64,000 nt of DNA from Roseovarius sp. A-2 (GCF_002072155.1 NZ_BDIY01000008.1:96968-160967); one strand, 5' to 3'; positions 8,744 through 17,851 are shown, numbered from the stretch's first letter. Notes: generated by a model from the sequence alone, not told the origin. Numbers and translations are program-made.

Positions 8744-9667
8744 ATGCGCCACCTCTCCGATGTCGATCTGAGACTGATCCGGATCTTTTGCACCATCGTC
8801 GATTGCAAAGGCTTTCACGATGCGCAGATCGCGCTCAACATGGCGCAATCGACGCTGAGCACCCATCTTGCCAACCTCGAAGCCAAGCTTGGCTCCAAGC
8901 TGTGCCAGCGCGGGCGGGGCGGGTTTCGCCTGACGGCGGCGGGCGAGGATACCTATGCCGCCGCGCAGGGCCTGCTCAACGATCTGGAGCGATTCGAGGC
9001 GACGATGGACCGGGTACACGGGCGGCAGGTTGCGCGGCTGCGCATTGGGCTGATCGATTCGCTGACCACGTTTGACGCTCTCGACCTGCCCGGCTGCGTC
9101 GCGCGCTTTGCCGCTGCCCATCCCGAGGCGCGGCTCGAGGTGGATACCGACACGCCCGCCGGGCTTCAGAAAAGCCTTCTGTCGGCCACACGCGATGTGG
9201 TGATCGGGGCGTCGCTGCAACCCTTGCCCGGGCTCGATTACGCCGAGCTCGCCACCGAACTACATCATCTTTACTGCGGTCAGGCACATCCGTGGTTCAC
9301 CCGCCCCGATGCGGACCTGTCACAGGAGGATTTTCTGAAGGCGGCGTTTTCGGTGCGCAACTACATGCATTTCGACGACACCTATCGCCTTGGCCGCGTC
9401 ACAGCCCGGGCCACGGTGGGCAGCATGGAGGCGCAGGAGATTCTCGTACTGTCGGGGGCCTATCTGGGCTTTCTGCCCGCACATCGCGGCGCGCTGTGGC
9501 AGGCTCAGGGCCGGATGCGCGCGGTCAAGCCGAACGACTGGTCGTTCAATTCTCGCTTTTTCGCCGCCTTCGATCCGCGCCGCGAGGGGGCGGCCCTGCG
9601 GCAGGCCTTTGTCGCCGAGTTGAGAGCCGTGGAAACCGACCCGCCCGGAGCGATGCCCGCGCCCTAG
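8744..9667 (+). CDS. LysR-family transcriptional regulator
   Basis: This 307-aa protein has an N-terminal winged helix-turn-helix (residues about 4-63, with AQSTLSTHLANLEAKLG as the recognition region) followed by a periplasmic-binding-protein-like effector domain. It is transcribed divergently from the transporter operon that starts at 8629, the usual position of a LysR activator relative to its target. Its stop codon overlaps the stop of the convergent amidohydrolase gene by 4 nt. The coinducer is probably the transported compound or a catabolic product, which is inference. Confidence 0.92.
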   Translation: MRHLSDVDLRLIRIFCTIVDCKGFHDAQIALNMAQSTLSTHLANLEAKLGSKLCQRGRGGFRLTAAGEDTYAAAQGLLNDLERFEATMDRVHGRQVARLRIGLIDSLTTFDALDLPGCVARFAAAHPEARLEVDTDTPAGLQKSLLSATRDVVIGASLQPLPGLDYAELATELHHLYCGQAHPWFTRPDADLSQEDFLKAAFSVRNYMHFDDTYRLGRVTARATVGSMEAQEILVLSGAYLGFLPAHRGALWQAQGRMRAVKPNDWSFNSRFFAAFDPRREGAALRQAFVAELRAVETDPPGAMPAP

Positions 9668-10935
9668 TGTCGTGCCGGTGTCGTCGGCCTGCCGTCCAGC
9701 GACAGCCGTGGCGCGGGCGGGGCGGTCTCGCAGATGACCTTGCCGCGCCGGATGACGTGGGTTCGGGTGGCCCGGGTCCGGATCGCATCTATCGGGTCCG
9801 CCGCATCGAGCAGCACCAGATCCGCTGGCGCACCGGGCGTCAGATCGCCCCCATCGAGGCCCATGATATGCGCCGGATCGCGGGTCACGGCGTCAAAGCA
9901 GGCGCGCAGCCCGGCGCGGTCGGTCATGTGGCAGGCATGCGCCGCGATCCATGCGACATCGAGCAGATCGCCATGCCCAAGCGGATACCACGGGTCGAGC
10001 ACCGAATCCTGCGCAAAGCCCACGACACAGCCCGCTGCGCGCAACTCTGGCACCCGCGCCAGCCCGCGCCGCTTGGGATAGCTGTCGAAGCGCGCCTGTA
10101 GATGCAGGTTGGCAGGCGGGTTCGCCATCACATGCAGCCCGGCATCGGCCATCATCCCGATCAGGCGATTGGCATAGAAATTGTCCATCGAATGCATCGA
10201 GGTCAGGTGCGATCCGGTCACCCGCCCCTGCAACCCCAGCCGCTTGGTCTCGTAGACCAGCGTCTCGATCATGCGGGAATTGGGGTCGTCGTTCTCATCG
10301 CAATGCATGTCCACCATCGCGCCGCGCTCGGCCGCGATCTCGCACAGCGCCGTGATCGAGGATCGGCCCAGTTCCGCCGTGGGTTCGAGATGCGGAATGC
10401 CGCCCACCACCTCGAACCCCATGTCGAGAACCCGCCGCACGCTGTCGGCCATGTCCGGGCGGGAATGAAACCCCATCTGCGGAAAGGCGACCAGTTGCAG
10501 GTCGAGATAAGGGCTGACCTCGCGGCGCACCTCGGCGATGACTTCGGCGGCGAGCAGGTCGGGGCTGGTGATATCGACATGGCTGCGGATCGCCAACACC
10601 CCTTTCGAGACCGCCATGTCGCAATATCGCAGCGCGCGCGCGCGGTAATTCTCGGCGGTCAGCCCCGGCGATATCCGCCGCCAGAGCGCGATCCCCTCGG
10701 CCAGCGTCCCGCTTTCGTTATAATGCCCGTCGGTGCCCAGGCTGAGGGTTGCGTCGATATGAAAATGCGCATCCACGAAAGGGGGCGTCACCAGTTGGCC
10801 ACCGGCGTCGATCTCTTGCGCACCGGGCCCGAGTGCGGGTGCGATCTCGGCAATCTTGCCCGCCCTGACGGCGATGTCGAGGCCGGTGCGGCCATCGGGC
10901 AAGGCGGCGTTGCGGATCACAAGATCGAATGTCAT
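9664..10935 (-). CDS. Amidohydrolase, cytosine-deaminase-like
   Basis: This 423-aa metal-dependent hydrolase of the amidohydrolase superfamily carries the first metal motif HFHID, the later histidines in RSHVDI and DMHCDENDD, and the catalytic aspartate in FAQDSVLDPW. This arrangement resembles CodA-type cytosine deaminases, some of which also act on creatinine or isoguanine. It is the last gene of an operon with a creatininase-family gene just upstream (7-nt gap), another amidohydrolase and a polyamine-type transporter. A cyclic amidine or pyrimidine-like substrate is plausible. The deaminase-like class is well supported; the substrate is inference. Confidence 0.85.
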   Translation of the reverse strand: MTFDLVIRNAALPDGRTGLDIAVRAGKIAEIAPALGPGAQEIDAGGQLVTPPFVDAHFHIDATLSLGTDGHYNESGTLAEGIALWRRISPGLTAENYRARALRYCDMAVSKGVLAIRSHVDITSPDLLAAEVIAEVRREVSPYLDLQLVAFPQMGFHSRPDMADSVRRVLDMGFEVVGGIPHLEPTAELGRSSITALCEIAAERGAMVDMHCDENDDPNSRMIETLVYETKRLGLQGRVTGSHLTSMHSMDNFYANRLIGMMADAGLHVMANPPANLHLQARFDSYPKRRGLARVPELRAAGCVVGFAQDSVLDPWYPLGHGDLLDVAWIAAHACHMTDRAGLRACFDAVTRDPAHIMGLDGGDLTPGAPADLVLLDAADPIDAIRTRATRTHVIRRGKVICETAPPAPRLSLDGRPTTPARH

Positions 10936-10942
10936 TGGCGGG

Positions 10943-11725
10943 TTATCCTTGTTGGTCGGATTGAAAGGCGGTGTCTAACGCCGCCGCGATGTCCGGGACG
11001 ACCTGCGCGACCACGATGCGCCCCTTTTCGGCACTGGCCCCGGTAGCGGAGGATAGCACGCCTGTTGGCGGAATCGACCCGGTATCCGCCGGATAGACAT
11101 CATAGGGCGGAAAATCGGCCGGCGGGCCATCGGGTATCAAGTCGCGCCGCACGAGGTCGGGGCAGAGATGCAGCATGCACGAGGTCTCCATCACCGCCGC
11201 ATGTTCCAGCTCCCAGCTCAGCAGCCCGTCGGGAAACAGCGCCGCCTCGGTCTCGGGGGTGATGAAGGTCCAGTAACCAAGCTTGACGATGCGGGTGCCC
11301 TCGACCCCTTCGGCCCGCAGCGCACGCAGGGCAAGATCGGAGGCTTCTGTAAGGAACCACTGATTTTCCATATGCCCGTCGAACAGCACGATCCGGGTCA
11401 GCCCGTGGCGCGCGAGATCGCAGATTATATCGCGCACCATGTGGATATAGGTCGTGGCGTCGAGGCTCGCACAGCCGGGAAAGTGATTACCGCCGCCCGA
11501 TTTCGGCTGCGATTTGTACCCGTACGGCAGCGCCGGGGCGACCAGCGCGCCGATCCGCTCGGCGATCCGTTCCGCGAGGCGCGCGGGCATGAACCGGTCG
11601 GTGCCCAGCGGCAGGTGCGGCCCGTGCTGCTCCAGCGATCCCGCAGGCAGGATCACGACCGGCGGGCCATCGCGGACCCTTTGGTCAAGCTCGACCCAGG
11701 TGAGTTCGTCGAGATGGACGGTCAT
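10943..11725 (-). CDS. Creatininase-family amidohydrolase
   Basis: This 260-aa protein contains LPAGSLEQHGPHLPLGTD, the metal-binding signature of the creatininase family, plus GNHFPG and FDGHMENQ. Family members open cyclic amides (creatinine to creatine), deformylate FAPy intermediates or process mycofactocin peptide. The ATG at 11725 was chosen because it overlaps the stop of the preceding gene as ATGA, a translational coupling arrangement; the reading four residues longer is less likely. Its neighbours, two amidohydrolases and a CMP/guanine deaminase-like protein, point to catabolism of a cyclic nitrogen compound. Confidence 0.88.
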   Translation of the reverse strand: MTVHLDELTWVELDQRVRDGPPVVILPAGSLEQHGPHLPLGTDRFMPARLAERIAERIGALVAPALPYGYKSQPKSGGGNHFPGCASLDATTYIHMVRDIICDLARHGLTRIVLFDGHMENQWFLTEASDLALRALRAEGVEGTRIVKLGYWTFITPETEAALFPDGLLSWELEHAAVMETSCMLHLCPDLVRRDLIPDGPPADFPPYDVYPADTGSIPPTGVLSSATGASAEKGRIVVAQVVPDIAAALDTAFQSDQQG

Positions 11726-13236
11726 GCCCGCCCCCATGCCGGTTCATGCCCAAGACGCATCACGCCCACGTCGCGCGCATGGCAACGCTTGTGGATCTCG
11801 CGAAACCACGGCTCGAATTGCCGGTTCAGCGCCTCGGTCTTTTCATGGGCGGCGAAAAAGGCGGGCAATTCCGCGCGCAGTTCGGCCAGCAGTTCGGCTT
11901 CGTTCACGCGCAGGCAGGTTCCGGCCTCGGCCATGATCTCGCCATTGACGATGGCATGGGTGACGGAGCTGCCGGTCTCGCAATAGACGAGGTGATTGGC
12001 CGGATCGTTCATCGGCGTAAAGGGGATGGCATCGAGATCGAGAACGATCATGTCGGCCTTCTTGCCCGGCTCCAGGCTGCCGGTCTGTGCCCCGAGGCAG
12101 GCGCTGCGCGCGCCGCCGAGCGTGGCGCACTGCAACACCTCCTCGGCCGAGAGCCACAGATCGGTATCCGGGGTCTGCACGTTGTGGATCAGCCCCGCAG
12201 CGTGCATCACCGCGAACATCCGCGTCGTGTCCGAGGTCGAGACACCATCCGAGCCAAGCGCCACGTTCACCCCGGCCCGCAGCATTCGCTTGACCGGCGC
12301 GACTCCAGCCCCCAGCTTCTGGTTCGAGATCACGTTATGCACGATCGAGACGCCCGCCTCGCCCATCAGGTCGATGTCGGCATCGGTGACCCAGATCGAA
12401 TGCGCGATCGTGGTCCGTTGCCGCAGCAGACCAAGCCGCTTCATGTAGGCGATCAGCGTTTCGCCGTAAAACTCTTGCCCGGTAACCGCCTGCACCCTGG
12501 TCTCGAGGATATGGGTATGGAACGGCGTGTCATGGGCCTGCGCCAGTTCCATCGCGGCCTGCATCAGATCGGGGGTGCAGCGTTGCGGTGCCGATGGCGC
12601 GACCATGAAGTTCAGCCGCCCCGCACGACCATGATGCCGTGCCAGGGCATCGCGGCAATGCGACAGCCATTGGGCGCCGTCCGCTGCGCCCTGCGCATCC
12701 GCCTGCGCACACAGATCCGGCGGGACGAGATCGCGGGCAAAGGGGATCGTGTCGAGAAACGGCCGGTCCACCACATGGCCCGACACGGTGGCGCGCAGCC
12801 CGACATCTTCGTAGGCCTGGAAAACGGCGTCCAGCTGATCCGGCGTCTGGCAGGGGCTTTCATAAACGTCGTCGGTGACGCAGGTCGTGCCCGTCTTGAG
12901 CGATTCCATCGCGCAGAGCGCGGTGCGCAGATAGACCAGCCGGGGCGAAAGGGTCTGCGCGCCGAGGATCGGGTAGGCGTAGAGCATCCACAGTTCAAGC
13001 GGCATGTTGTCGTAACGCCCCTTGTAGAGCGCCTCGGGCGAGTGCATGTGGGCGTTCACCAGACCGGGCATCACCAGCTTGCCGCGCCCGTCGATCACGG
13101 TATCTGCGCGTCCTGCGCCGATGTCTCCGATTGCCGTGATGCGATCCGCTTCGATCAGAATGTCCGCGCTGATCGGGCGCGCGCCCTGCTCTGGTGCCAT
13201 GGTGATGACGCGGGCCCCGGTGATAAGAATCGACAT
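11722..13236 (-). CDS. Amidohydrolase, TRZ/ATZ/guanine-deaminase type
   Basis: This protein of about 504 aa has the superfamily metal motif NAHMHSPEALYKG, then HTHILETR and HSIWVTDADI, and the aspartate motif GSDGVSTSDTTRMF. These match the TRZ/ATZ branch, which includes triazine hydrolases, S-adenosylhomocysteine and guanine deaminases and 8-oxoguanine deaminases. The methionine at 13236 is preferred because the longer reading would overlap the ABC ATPase gene that ends at 13238. It is coupled to the creatininase-family gene by a 4-nt overlap. Hydrolytic deamination or dechlorination-type chemistry on a ring is likely; the substrate is unknown. Confidence 0.88.
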   Translation of the reverse strand: MSILITGARVITMAPEQGARPISADILIEADRITAIGDIGAGRADTVIDGRGKLVMPGLVNAHMHSPEALYKGRYDNMPLELWMLYAYPILGAQTLSPRLVYLRTALCAMESLKTGTTCVTDDVYESPCQTPDQLDAVFQAYEDVGLRATVSGHVVDRPFLDTIPFARDLVPPDLCAQADAQGAADGAQWLSHCRDALARHHGRAGRLNFMVAPSAPQRCTPDLMQAAMELAQAHDTPFHTHILETRVQAVTGQEFYGETLIAYMKRLGLLRQRTTIAHSIWVTDADIDLMGEAGVSIVHNVISNQKLGAGVAPVKRMLRAGVNVALGSDGVSTSDTTRMFAVMHAAGLIHNVQTPDTDLWLSAEEVLQCATLGGARSACLGAQTGSLEPGKKADMIVLDLDAIPFTPMNDPANHLVYCETGSSVTHAIVNGEIMAEAGTCLRVNEAELLAELRAELPAFFAAHEKTEALNRQFEPWFREIHKRCHARDVGVMRLGHEPAWGRA

Positions 13237-13237
13237 G

Positions 13238-14326
13238 TCAGCACGCCTCCCCTGGCAGGACGTATCCGACCTCGCCGGGCCAGCCTGCAAAAAGCCGGGC
13301 ACCGGGCCTGAGATCGAGACCGTCGATTTCGCTTTGCTGTTTCTGCACCTTCATTTCCGTCCCATCCGCGAGGCGCAGCATCACGGTCACGAACGACCCG
13401 GTGAATTCCTCGGTCAGCACCTCGGCGGCGACCTCGTTGCTCGCGCCTGTTGCCTCGGTCGAGAGGGTGACGCGATCGGCCGGCACAAGCAGGCTTGCCG
13501 CCGCATGGGCGGGCGGCGGCGTGCCACGCGCGATGCCGAAGGTGCCCACCGGCGTCTCGATGGTCCCGGCACCGGTCATTCTGCCGTCGAGAATGGTGTT
13601 CGCGCCAACGAACCGGGCCACGAAACGATTGGCCGGGGCGCGGTGAACCTCCTTAGGCGCGCCGATCTGCTGCACCCGCCCATCGGACAGGATGACCACC
13701 CGATCGGCCATGGCAAAGGCCTCGGACTGATTATGCGTGACATAAAGGAAGGTGATCCCCAATTCGCTGTGCAGCCGCTTCAATTCGGATTGCATGTGCA
13801 GGCGCAGATTGGCATCGAGCGCCGATAGCGGCTCGTCCAGAAGCAAGATTTCGGGATGCAGCGCCAGCGCCCGCGCGATCGCAACGCGCTGACGCTGACC
13901 GCCCGAAAGCTGGTGGATCGAGCGCTCCGCCAGATCGGCGATGCCCAGCCGGTCGAGCCATTCGAGCGCGCGCTTGCGCCGCTCCGGGCTCAGCAGGCGA
14001 CGCTTCTGTCTGAGGCCGAATTCCACGTTTTCCCGCACCGACAGGAACGGAAAGAGAGCGTAGCTCTGCCAGACCATCGGCATGTCGCGTTCCCAGGGCG
14101 GCGTCGCGGTAATATCGTCGGCCCCCCACATCAGCAACTGGCCCGCGCTGGCATAGTCCATCCCCGCGATCAGCCGCAGCGTCGTGGTCTTGCCGCAGCC
14201 CGACGGCCCCATCAGCGCGATAAATTCGCCCTTCTCGATAGCGAGATCCGTAGGGTGCAGCGCAACCGTGTCACCAAAGGATTTGGTCACCTGGTTCAGC
14301 AAGAGAATGGGATTGGGCGCGGCCAT
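13238..14326 (-). CDS. ABC transporter ATP-binding protein, polyamine type
   Basis: This 362-aa protein has Walker A GPSGCGKTTT, signature LSGGQRQRVA, Walker B ILLLDEPLSALD and a C-terminal TOBE-like regulatory region. This is the PotA-type plan used by spermidine/putrescine and related importers. Translation is taken from the ATG at 14326, which shares one base with the stop of the upstream permease gene; the open frame extends further but that part overlaps the permease. It completes a four-gene transporter with the two permeases and the binding protein. Confidence 0.93.
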   Translation of the reverse strand: MAAPNPILLLNQVTKSFGDTVALHPTDLAIEKGEFIALMGPSGCGKTTTLRLIAGMDYASAGQLLMWGADDITATPPWERDMPMVWQSYALFPFLSVRENVEFGLRQKRRLLSPERRKRALEWLDRLGIADLAERSIHQLSGGQRQRVAIARALALHPEILLLDEPLSALDANLRLHMQSELKRLHSELGITFLYVTHNQSEAFAMADRVVILSDGRVQQIGAPKEVHRAPANRFVARFVGANTILDGRMTGAGTIETPVGTFGIARGTPPPAHAAASLLVPADRVTLSTEATGASNEVAAEVLTEEFTGSFVTVMLRLADGTEMKVQKQQSEIDGLDLRPGARLFAGWPGEVGYVLPGEAC

Positions 14327-15120
14327 CACGGAGCCTCCTTGTCGGCTTTGCGTGTTGTGAGAAACTGCGCAAGGAACACCAGCGCGATCGTGATTACGAA
14401 AACGATGGTGCCGATGGCATTGATGCGCGGGCTGACTTGCCCCTGCAACATCGCGAGGATACGCACCGGCAGCGTTTCGTTCAGACCGGAGACGAACCAT
14501 GCGATCATGAACTCGTCGAACGACACCGCAGCGGTGATCGCCAGCGCCGAGAAGATCGCGGGCTTGCAGAACGGCAGCACGACGCTGCGCATGCACGACC
14601 AGCGGGTCGCGCCGAGATTCCACGCCGCGCCCTCCAGATCGGGGCTCATTTCCGCCAGCCGCATCCGGATCAACGCCATGGCGAAGGGCGAACACAGCAC
14701 GACATGCCCCGCGATCACCCCGGTCAGCGTGCCGACGAGGTCGATCAGTGAAAAGAAGGACAGCATCGCCAGTCCAAGGATCAGCACAGGCACCGTGGGC
14801 GGCAGGGCGGCCAGCGCCAGAAAGGCCAGCTTGCCGGTAAAGCGAAACCGGTAATCGACATAGGCCGTGGCAAACCCGATGAAGGTGGCCAGAACCGACA
14901 CGATCGCCGCCACCTGCAGGCTGCGCCCAAAGCCGCGGCGCACGGTCTCATCCGTCAGGATCGCGCGGTACCAATCCAGGCTGAAGCCACCCCAGGGCAG
15001 GCTGGGATAGCGGTCGGCATTGAACGAAAAGACGATGATCGACGCCACCGGGGCGAGGATGAACAGGAAAACCACGATCGTGACACCGCCGAGAAGGCGA
15101 TCAGTCCAGACGCCTCTCAT
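14326..15120 (-). CDS. ABC transporter permease, PotC-like
   Basis: This 264-aa inner-membrane protein opens with a long hydrophobic helix (LLGGVTIVVFLFILAPVASI) and carries the EAA-like loop DLEGAAWNLGATRW that contacts the ATPase. It has about six membrane helices in the order typical of PotC. Its ATG overlaps the stop of the PotB-like gene by 4 nt, and its own stop is adjacent to the ATPase start. It should form the inner-membrane channel as a heterodimer with the PotB-like subunit. Confidence 0.93.
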   Translation of the reverse strand: MRGVWTDRLLGGVTIVVFLFILAPVASIIVFSFNADRYPSLPWGGFSLDWYRAILTDETVRRGFGRSLQVAAIVSVLATFIGFATAYVDYRFRFTGKLAFLALAALPPTVPVLILGLAMLSFFSLIDLVGTLTGVIAGHVVLCSPFAMALIRMRLAEMSPDLEGAAWNLGATRWSCMRSVVLPFCKPAIFSALAITAAVSFDEFMIAWFVSGLNETLPVRILAMLQGQVSPRINAIGTIVFVITIALVFLAQFLTTRKADKEAP

Positions 15121-15995
15121 GCCCGCGCCCTCCCGCGACCATAGGCCAGCGCCAGCGCCGAGAACAGCACCGTGACCAGCGTGGCGATCATCACCACGGC
15201 CACAACGGCGGCGCGCGGCCAGTTATTGCCGGATTTCGTCTGATCCACGATCAGGATCGACATGGTGGGTGGACTCGACCCACCCAGGAAGACCGGGCTC
15301 ACATAGTCGCCGAAGGACAGGATGAACGCAAAGGCCGCCGCCAGGATCAGCCCGATCCGCGCCGAGGGTATCACGACGGTCAGCACCGTCCGCACCGGCC
15401 CACAGCCCAGGTTGTGCGACGCCCCCACAAGGTCGCGGTCGACATTGGACAGGGCGAAGAACTGGATCAGGATGACCAGCGGCAGGCACAGCGTCAGATA
15501 GCCGATCACCGTGGCAAAGGAGGTGTTGAGCATGGAGACCGCCGCAATGCCAATCCCGCCCAGTACCGCGTTCACCACGCCTTCCTGCGCGAGAATGACC
15601 ATCCAGGCATAGACCCGGACAAGATAGCTGGTGAAAAACGGGGTGATCAGCAGGAAGATCGCCAGCCTTCGCGCTGACGGGCGCGCACGGAAGGCGAGAA
15701 AATAGGCCACCGGAAAGGCCAGCAGGCTGGCCACCATGGCGGTCACCGCGCCGATCTGCACGGTGTAGAGGAAACTCTCCCAGAAAAAGCCGCGCGTGAA
15801 CATCCGTTCCCAGTTGGAGAGCACGAAATCCGGGGTCAGCCGGTAGTTGCGCACGACCCAGAAGGTCATCCCGACCAGAAACCCCAGCGGAGCCAGGAAA
15901 AACAGGCCGTTCCAGATCAATGCAGGGGCCGCCCAGAAGGCGGCGAACCCGTCGATCTGGGGGCGACGACGCGAGGTGGTAATGGTGTCTGGCAT
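15117..15995 (-). CDS. ABC transporter permease, PotB-like
   Basis: This 292-aa membrane subunit has helices at residues about 18-43, 72-95, 107-130 and further on, and an EAA-type loop at DLVGASHNLGCGPVRT. Conserved features match PotB/PotH permeases of polyamine-type importers. It overlaps the PotC-like gene by 4 nt and lies 61 nt after the binding-protein gene, a gap that contains a hairpin at 16013-16038. Confidence 0.92.
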   Translation of the reverse strand: MPDTITTSRRRPQIDGFAAFWAAPALIWNGLFFLAPLGFLVGMTFWVVRNYRLTPDFVLSNWERMFTRGFFWESFLYTVQIGAVTAMVASLLAFPVAYFLAFRARPSARRLAIFLLITPFFTSYLVRVYAWMVILAQEGVVNAVLGGIGIAAVSMLNTSFATVIGYLTLCLPLVILIQFFALSNVDRDLVGASHNLGCGPVRTVLTVVIPSARIGLILAAAFAFILSFGDYVSPVFLGGSSPPTMSILIVDQTKSGNNWPRAAVVAVVMIATLVTVLFSALALAYGRGRARA

Positions 15996-16012
15996 GGATC
16001 AGCCTTTGGTTC

Positions 16013-16038
16013 GGGGGCGCGAGGAACCTTGCGCCCCC
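16013..16038 (-). terminator. Intra-operon hairpin after binding-protein gene
   Basis: An 8-bp perfect inverted repeat (gggggcgc and gcgccccc) with a 10-nt loop lies between the binding-protein gene and the permease genes. No T-run follows. Such hairpins often stabilise the 3' end of the binding-protein message so it accumulates above the permease messages. Confidence 0.45.
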
Positions 16039-16056
16039 GCCGGTCGTGATGCGGCG

Positions 16057-17193
16057 TCAGGACTTGAAGTCGGTCCAGACATCCGTCCAATCCTCGACCG
16101 GTTGCTGCACGGGGGTCTTGCGAATGTGGATCTTGCCATCCGCGAATTCGTCCATCACGTTGCGGTCCTCGAAGGTATGCCGAAGGAGGCGGGCGTGCTC
16201 GGGCGCGTCCTTGTTGAGTTGAACCCAACCGGCGCGCGACGGGATCGAGGCGTTATAGGCGGGCATGCGCGCGCTGCGGCTCTGACCTTCGGGTGAGGCC
16301 ATGTACTGGATGAACGCCTTTGCGAGATCCGGCTTCGGCGTGCCCCGGGCGATGGAGAGCGATTCCGTCCATTGCAACCCGCCTTCGCGCGGGACCCAGC
16401 TGTCCACCGGGACGCCATCAGCCGACAAAAGCAGCGTGATCCAGTCGCCCACGCCGGGAATGATCGCGGCATCGCCGTTGGTCAGGGACGAAAAGGTATT
16501 GGCCATCGAATAGAAGCCCGAGGTCTGTGGCTTCAGCGACATCAGGGTCTCGGACATCCTTTGGAAACCGGCATCGTCGATATCGAAGGGATTGTCATTG
16601 CCGCCCGCCAGTCCCACGCAACCCATCGAGGGCAGATACCAGTCAAAGTACCCCACCTTGCCGGTGACCTTGGGATCCCACATGGCCTGATAGGTATCCA
16701 CCTCGTCACGGGTGAACACGTCGGTTCGGTAGGATACCCCGAGGAACCCGTAGCGAATGATCACCGAATAGAGGTCACCGTCCAGCCAGTGGCCTTCGAA
16801 TTTCTGGAACTCGGGAAAGAAATCCTCGAACGGGTAATCCTCGGGGCTCAGCGGGTTGATGAACTCCGCATCGCGCAGCTGCACGACATATTCCGCATCC
16901 GCAAGGATCACGTCATAGGCCCCCACCGGCGACTGGCTCACCAGCGCCATCATGTTATCGCCGCCGACATACTCCTTGGCCACAACCCGCACGCCGTGCT
17001 TTTCCTCAAAAGGGCCTACGACCTCGGGGTCGTTGTGCCCGGGCCAGCACAGAAGGTTGAGCGTGTTCTCCTGCGCCCGCGCCACATAGGGGCTGGACAG
17101 CAATGGCAGTGCGGCGCTTGCGCCGAGGCCCCTCAGCACGGTCCGGCGGTTCAGCCCCTTGCGCAGCCCTGCATATCTTCTGAAATCGGTCAT
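16057..17193 (-). CDS. Extracellular solute-binding protein, polyamine (PotD/PotF) type
   Basis: This 378-aa protein starts with a twin-arginine signal (LNRRTVLRGLGASAALPLL, cleaved near ARAQ), so it may be folded before export. The mature region begins with NLLCWPGHNDPEV, the first strand typical of spermidine/putrescine-binding proteins, and later contains FDWYLPSMGCVGLAGG in the ligand-side lobe. It should bind a cationic or polar nitrogen compound in the periplasm for the adjacent permeases. It follows the deaminase-like gene by 34 nt and belongs to the same operon. The ligand is not identifiable from sequence. Confidence 0.9.
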   Translation of the reverse strand: MTDFRRYAGLRKGLNRRTVLRGLGASAALPLLSSPYVARAQENTLNLLCWPGHNDPEVVGPFEEKHGVRVVAKEYVGGDNMMALVSQSPVGAYDVILADAEYVVQLRDAEFINPLSPEDYPFEDFFPEFQKFEGHWLDGDLYSVIIRYGFLGVSYRTDVFTRDEVDTYQAMWDPKVTGKVGYFDWYLPSMGCVGLAGGNDNPFDIDDAGFQRMSETLMSLKPQTSGFYSMANTFSSLTNGDAAIIPGVGDWITLLLSADGVPVDSWVPREGGLQWTESLSIARGTPKPDLAKAFIQYMASPEGQSRSARMPAYNASIPSRAGWVQLNKDAPEHARLLRHTFEDRNVMDEFADGKIHIRKTPVQQPVEDWTDVWTDFKS

Positions 17194-17227
17194 GTCTTGG
17201 TCTCCCCGTTTTTGATTTTATCTGCGG

Positions 17228-17704
17228 TCAGCCCTGAAATGTGTCGAAGTTGGGCTGTGTCGTCCAAAGGTCGAGAACCTCGCGCGCCTCGGCGGCCAGC
17301 AGCCGCTCCGTGGGCAGCGCGCGCTCGTGCAGATCGGCCCGCACCATGTCGCGCAACGGTTGCAGGTCAAAGCCCAGCGCCTCGGCATCCGCCAGCGTGT
17401 TGGCATAATAAAGCGTGTCGATCCCGGCCCAGAACATGGCGGCCACGCACATCTCGCAGGGCTCGCAGGTGGTGTAGAGATCGCAGCCCGACAGATCCCA
17501 TGTGCCCAGGTTTCGGCCCGCGTCGCGAATGGCCTCGATCTCGCCATGCGAGGTCGGATCGTGGCGGTTCACGACGTGGTTGCAGCCCTCGCCGACGATC
17601 TTGCCATCCTTGACCACAACCGCCCCGAACGGCGCGGCGCCATGCTCCAGCATCTCGCGACGACTGATCTCGATCGCCCTGCGCATGAAGTTGGTCTTGT
17701 CCAT
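17228..17704 (-). CDS. CMP/dCMP-type deaminase, guanine-deaminase-like
   Basis: This 158-aa zinc enzyme has HGEIEAI (His and the proton-shuttling Glu) and TTCEPCEMC (two Cys zinc ligands), the core of the cytidine deaminase superfamily. The C-terminal segment FDLQPLRDMVRADLHER with a late aromatic tail resembles bacterial guanine deaminases of the GuaD type, though a nucleoside deaminase is also possible. It is the first gene of the operon that continues with the polyamine-type transporter, two amidohydrolases and a creatininase-family protein. Presence of three different deaminase or cyclic amidohydrolase folds in one operon suggests successive attack on one nitrogen-rich compound. Confidence 0.88.
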   Translation of the reverse strand: MDKTNFMRRAIEISRREMLEHGAAPFGAVVVKDGKIVGEGCNHVVNRHDPTSHGEIEAIRDAGRNLGTWDLSGCDLYTTCEPCEMCVAAMFWAGIDTLYYANTLADAEALGFDLQPLRDMVRADLHERALPTERLLAAEAREVLDLWTTQPNFDTFQG

Positions 17705-17835
17705 GTGTTGCCCCCGGGATTGAACGTGCCTGAACGAAAGGAAAGGCCCTGACGCAAGTCAAGTTGCGGACCGAAACGCGGCGGCCGATCTCACGGCACA
17801 TCCGGGAAACTGCCCTGCAAATGCGCGTTTTACCT

Positions 17836-17851
17836 CCATTTGGTCAAATGG
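17836..17851. promoter_or_regulatory. Inverted repeat upstream of the deaminase operon (candidate operator)
   Basis: The 16-nt element reads ccattt-ggtc-aaatgg, a 6-bp perfect inverted repeat with a 4-nt centre, 132 nt upstream of the first operon gene. Its form is like a GntR-type operator, but no regulator gene for it is seen nearby and a chance occurrence cannot be excluded. Confidence 0.3.

Noticed and set aside
13238..14695. Long version of the polyamine ATPase beginning at 14695
   Set aside because: The first 120 residues lie in the permease gene on a different frame; the ATG at 14326 overlaps the permease stop and starts a standard ATPase.
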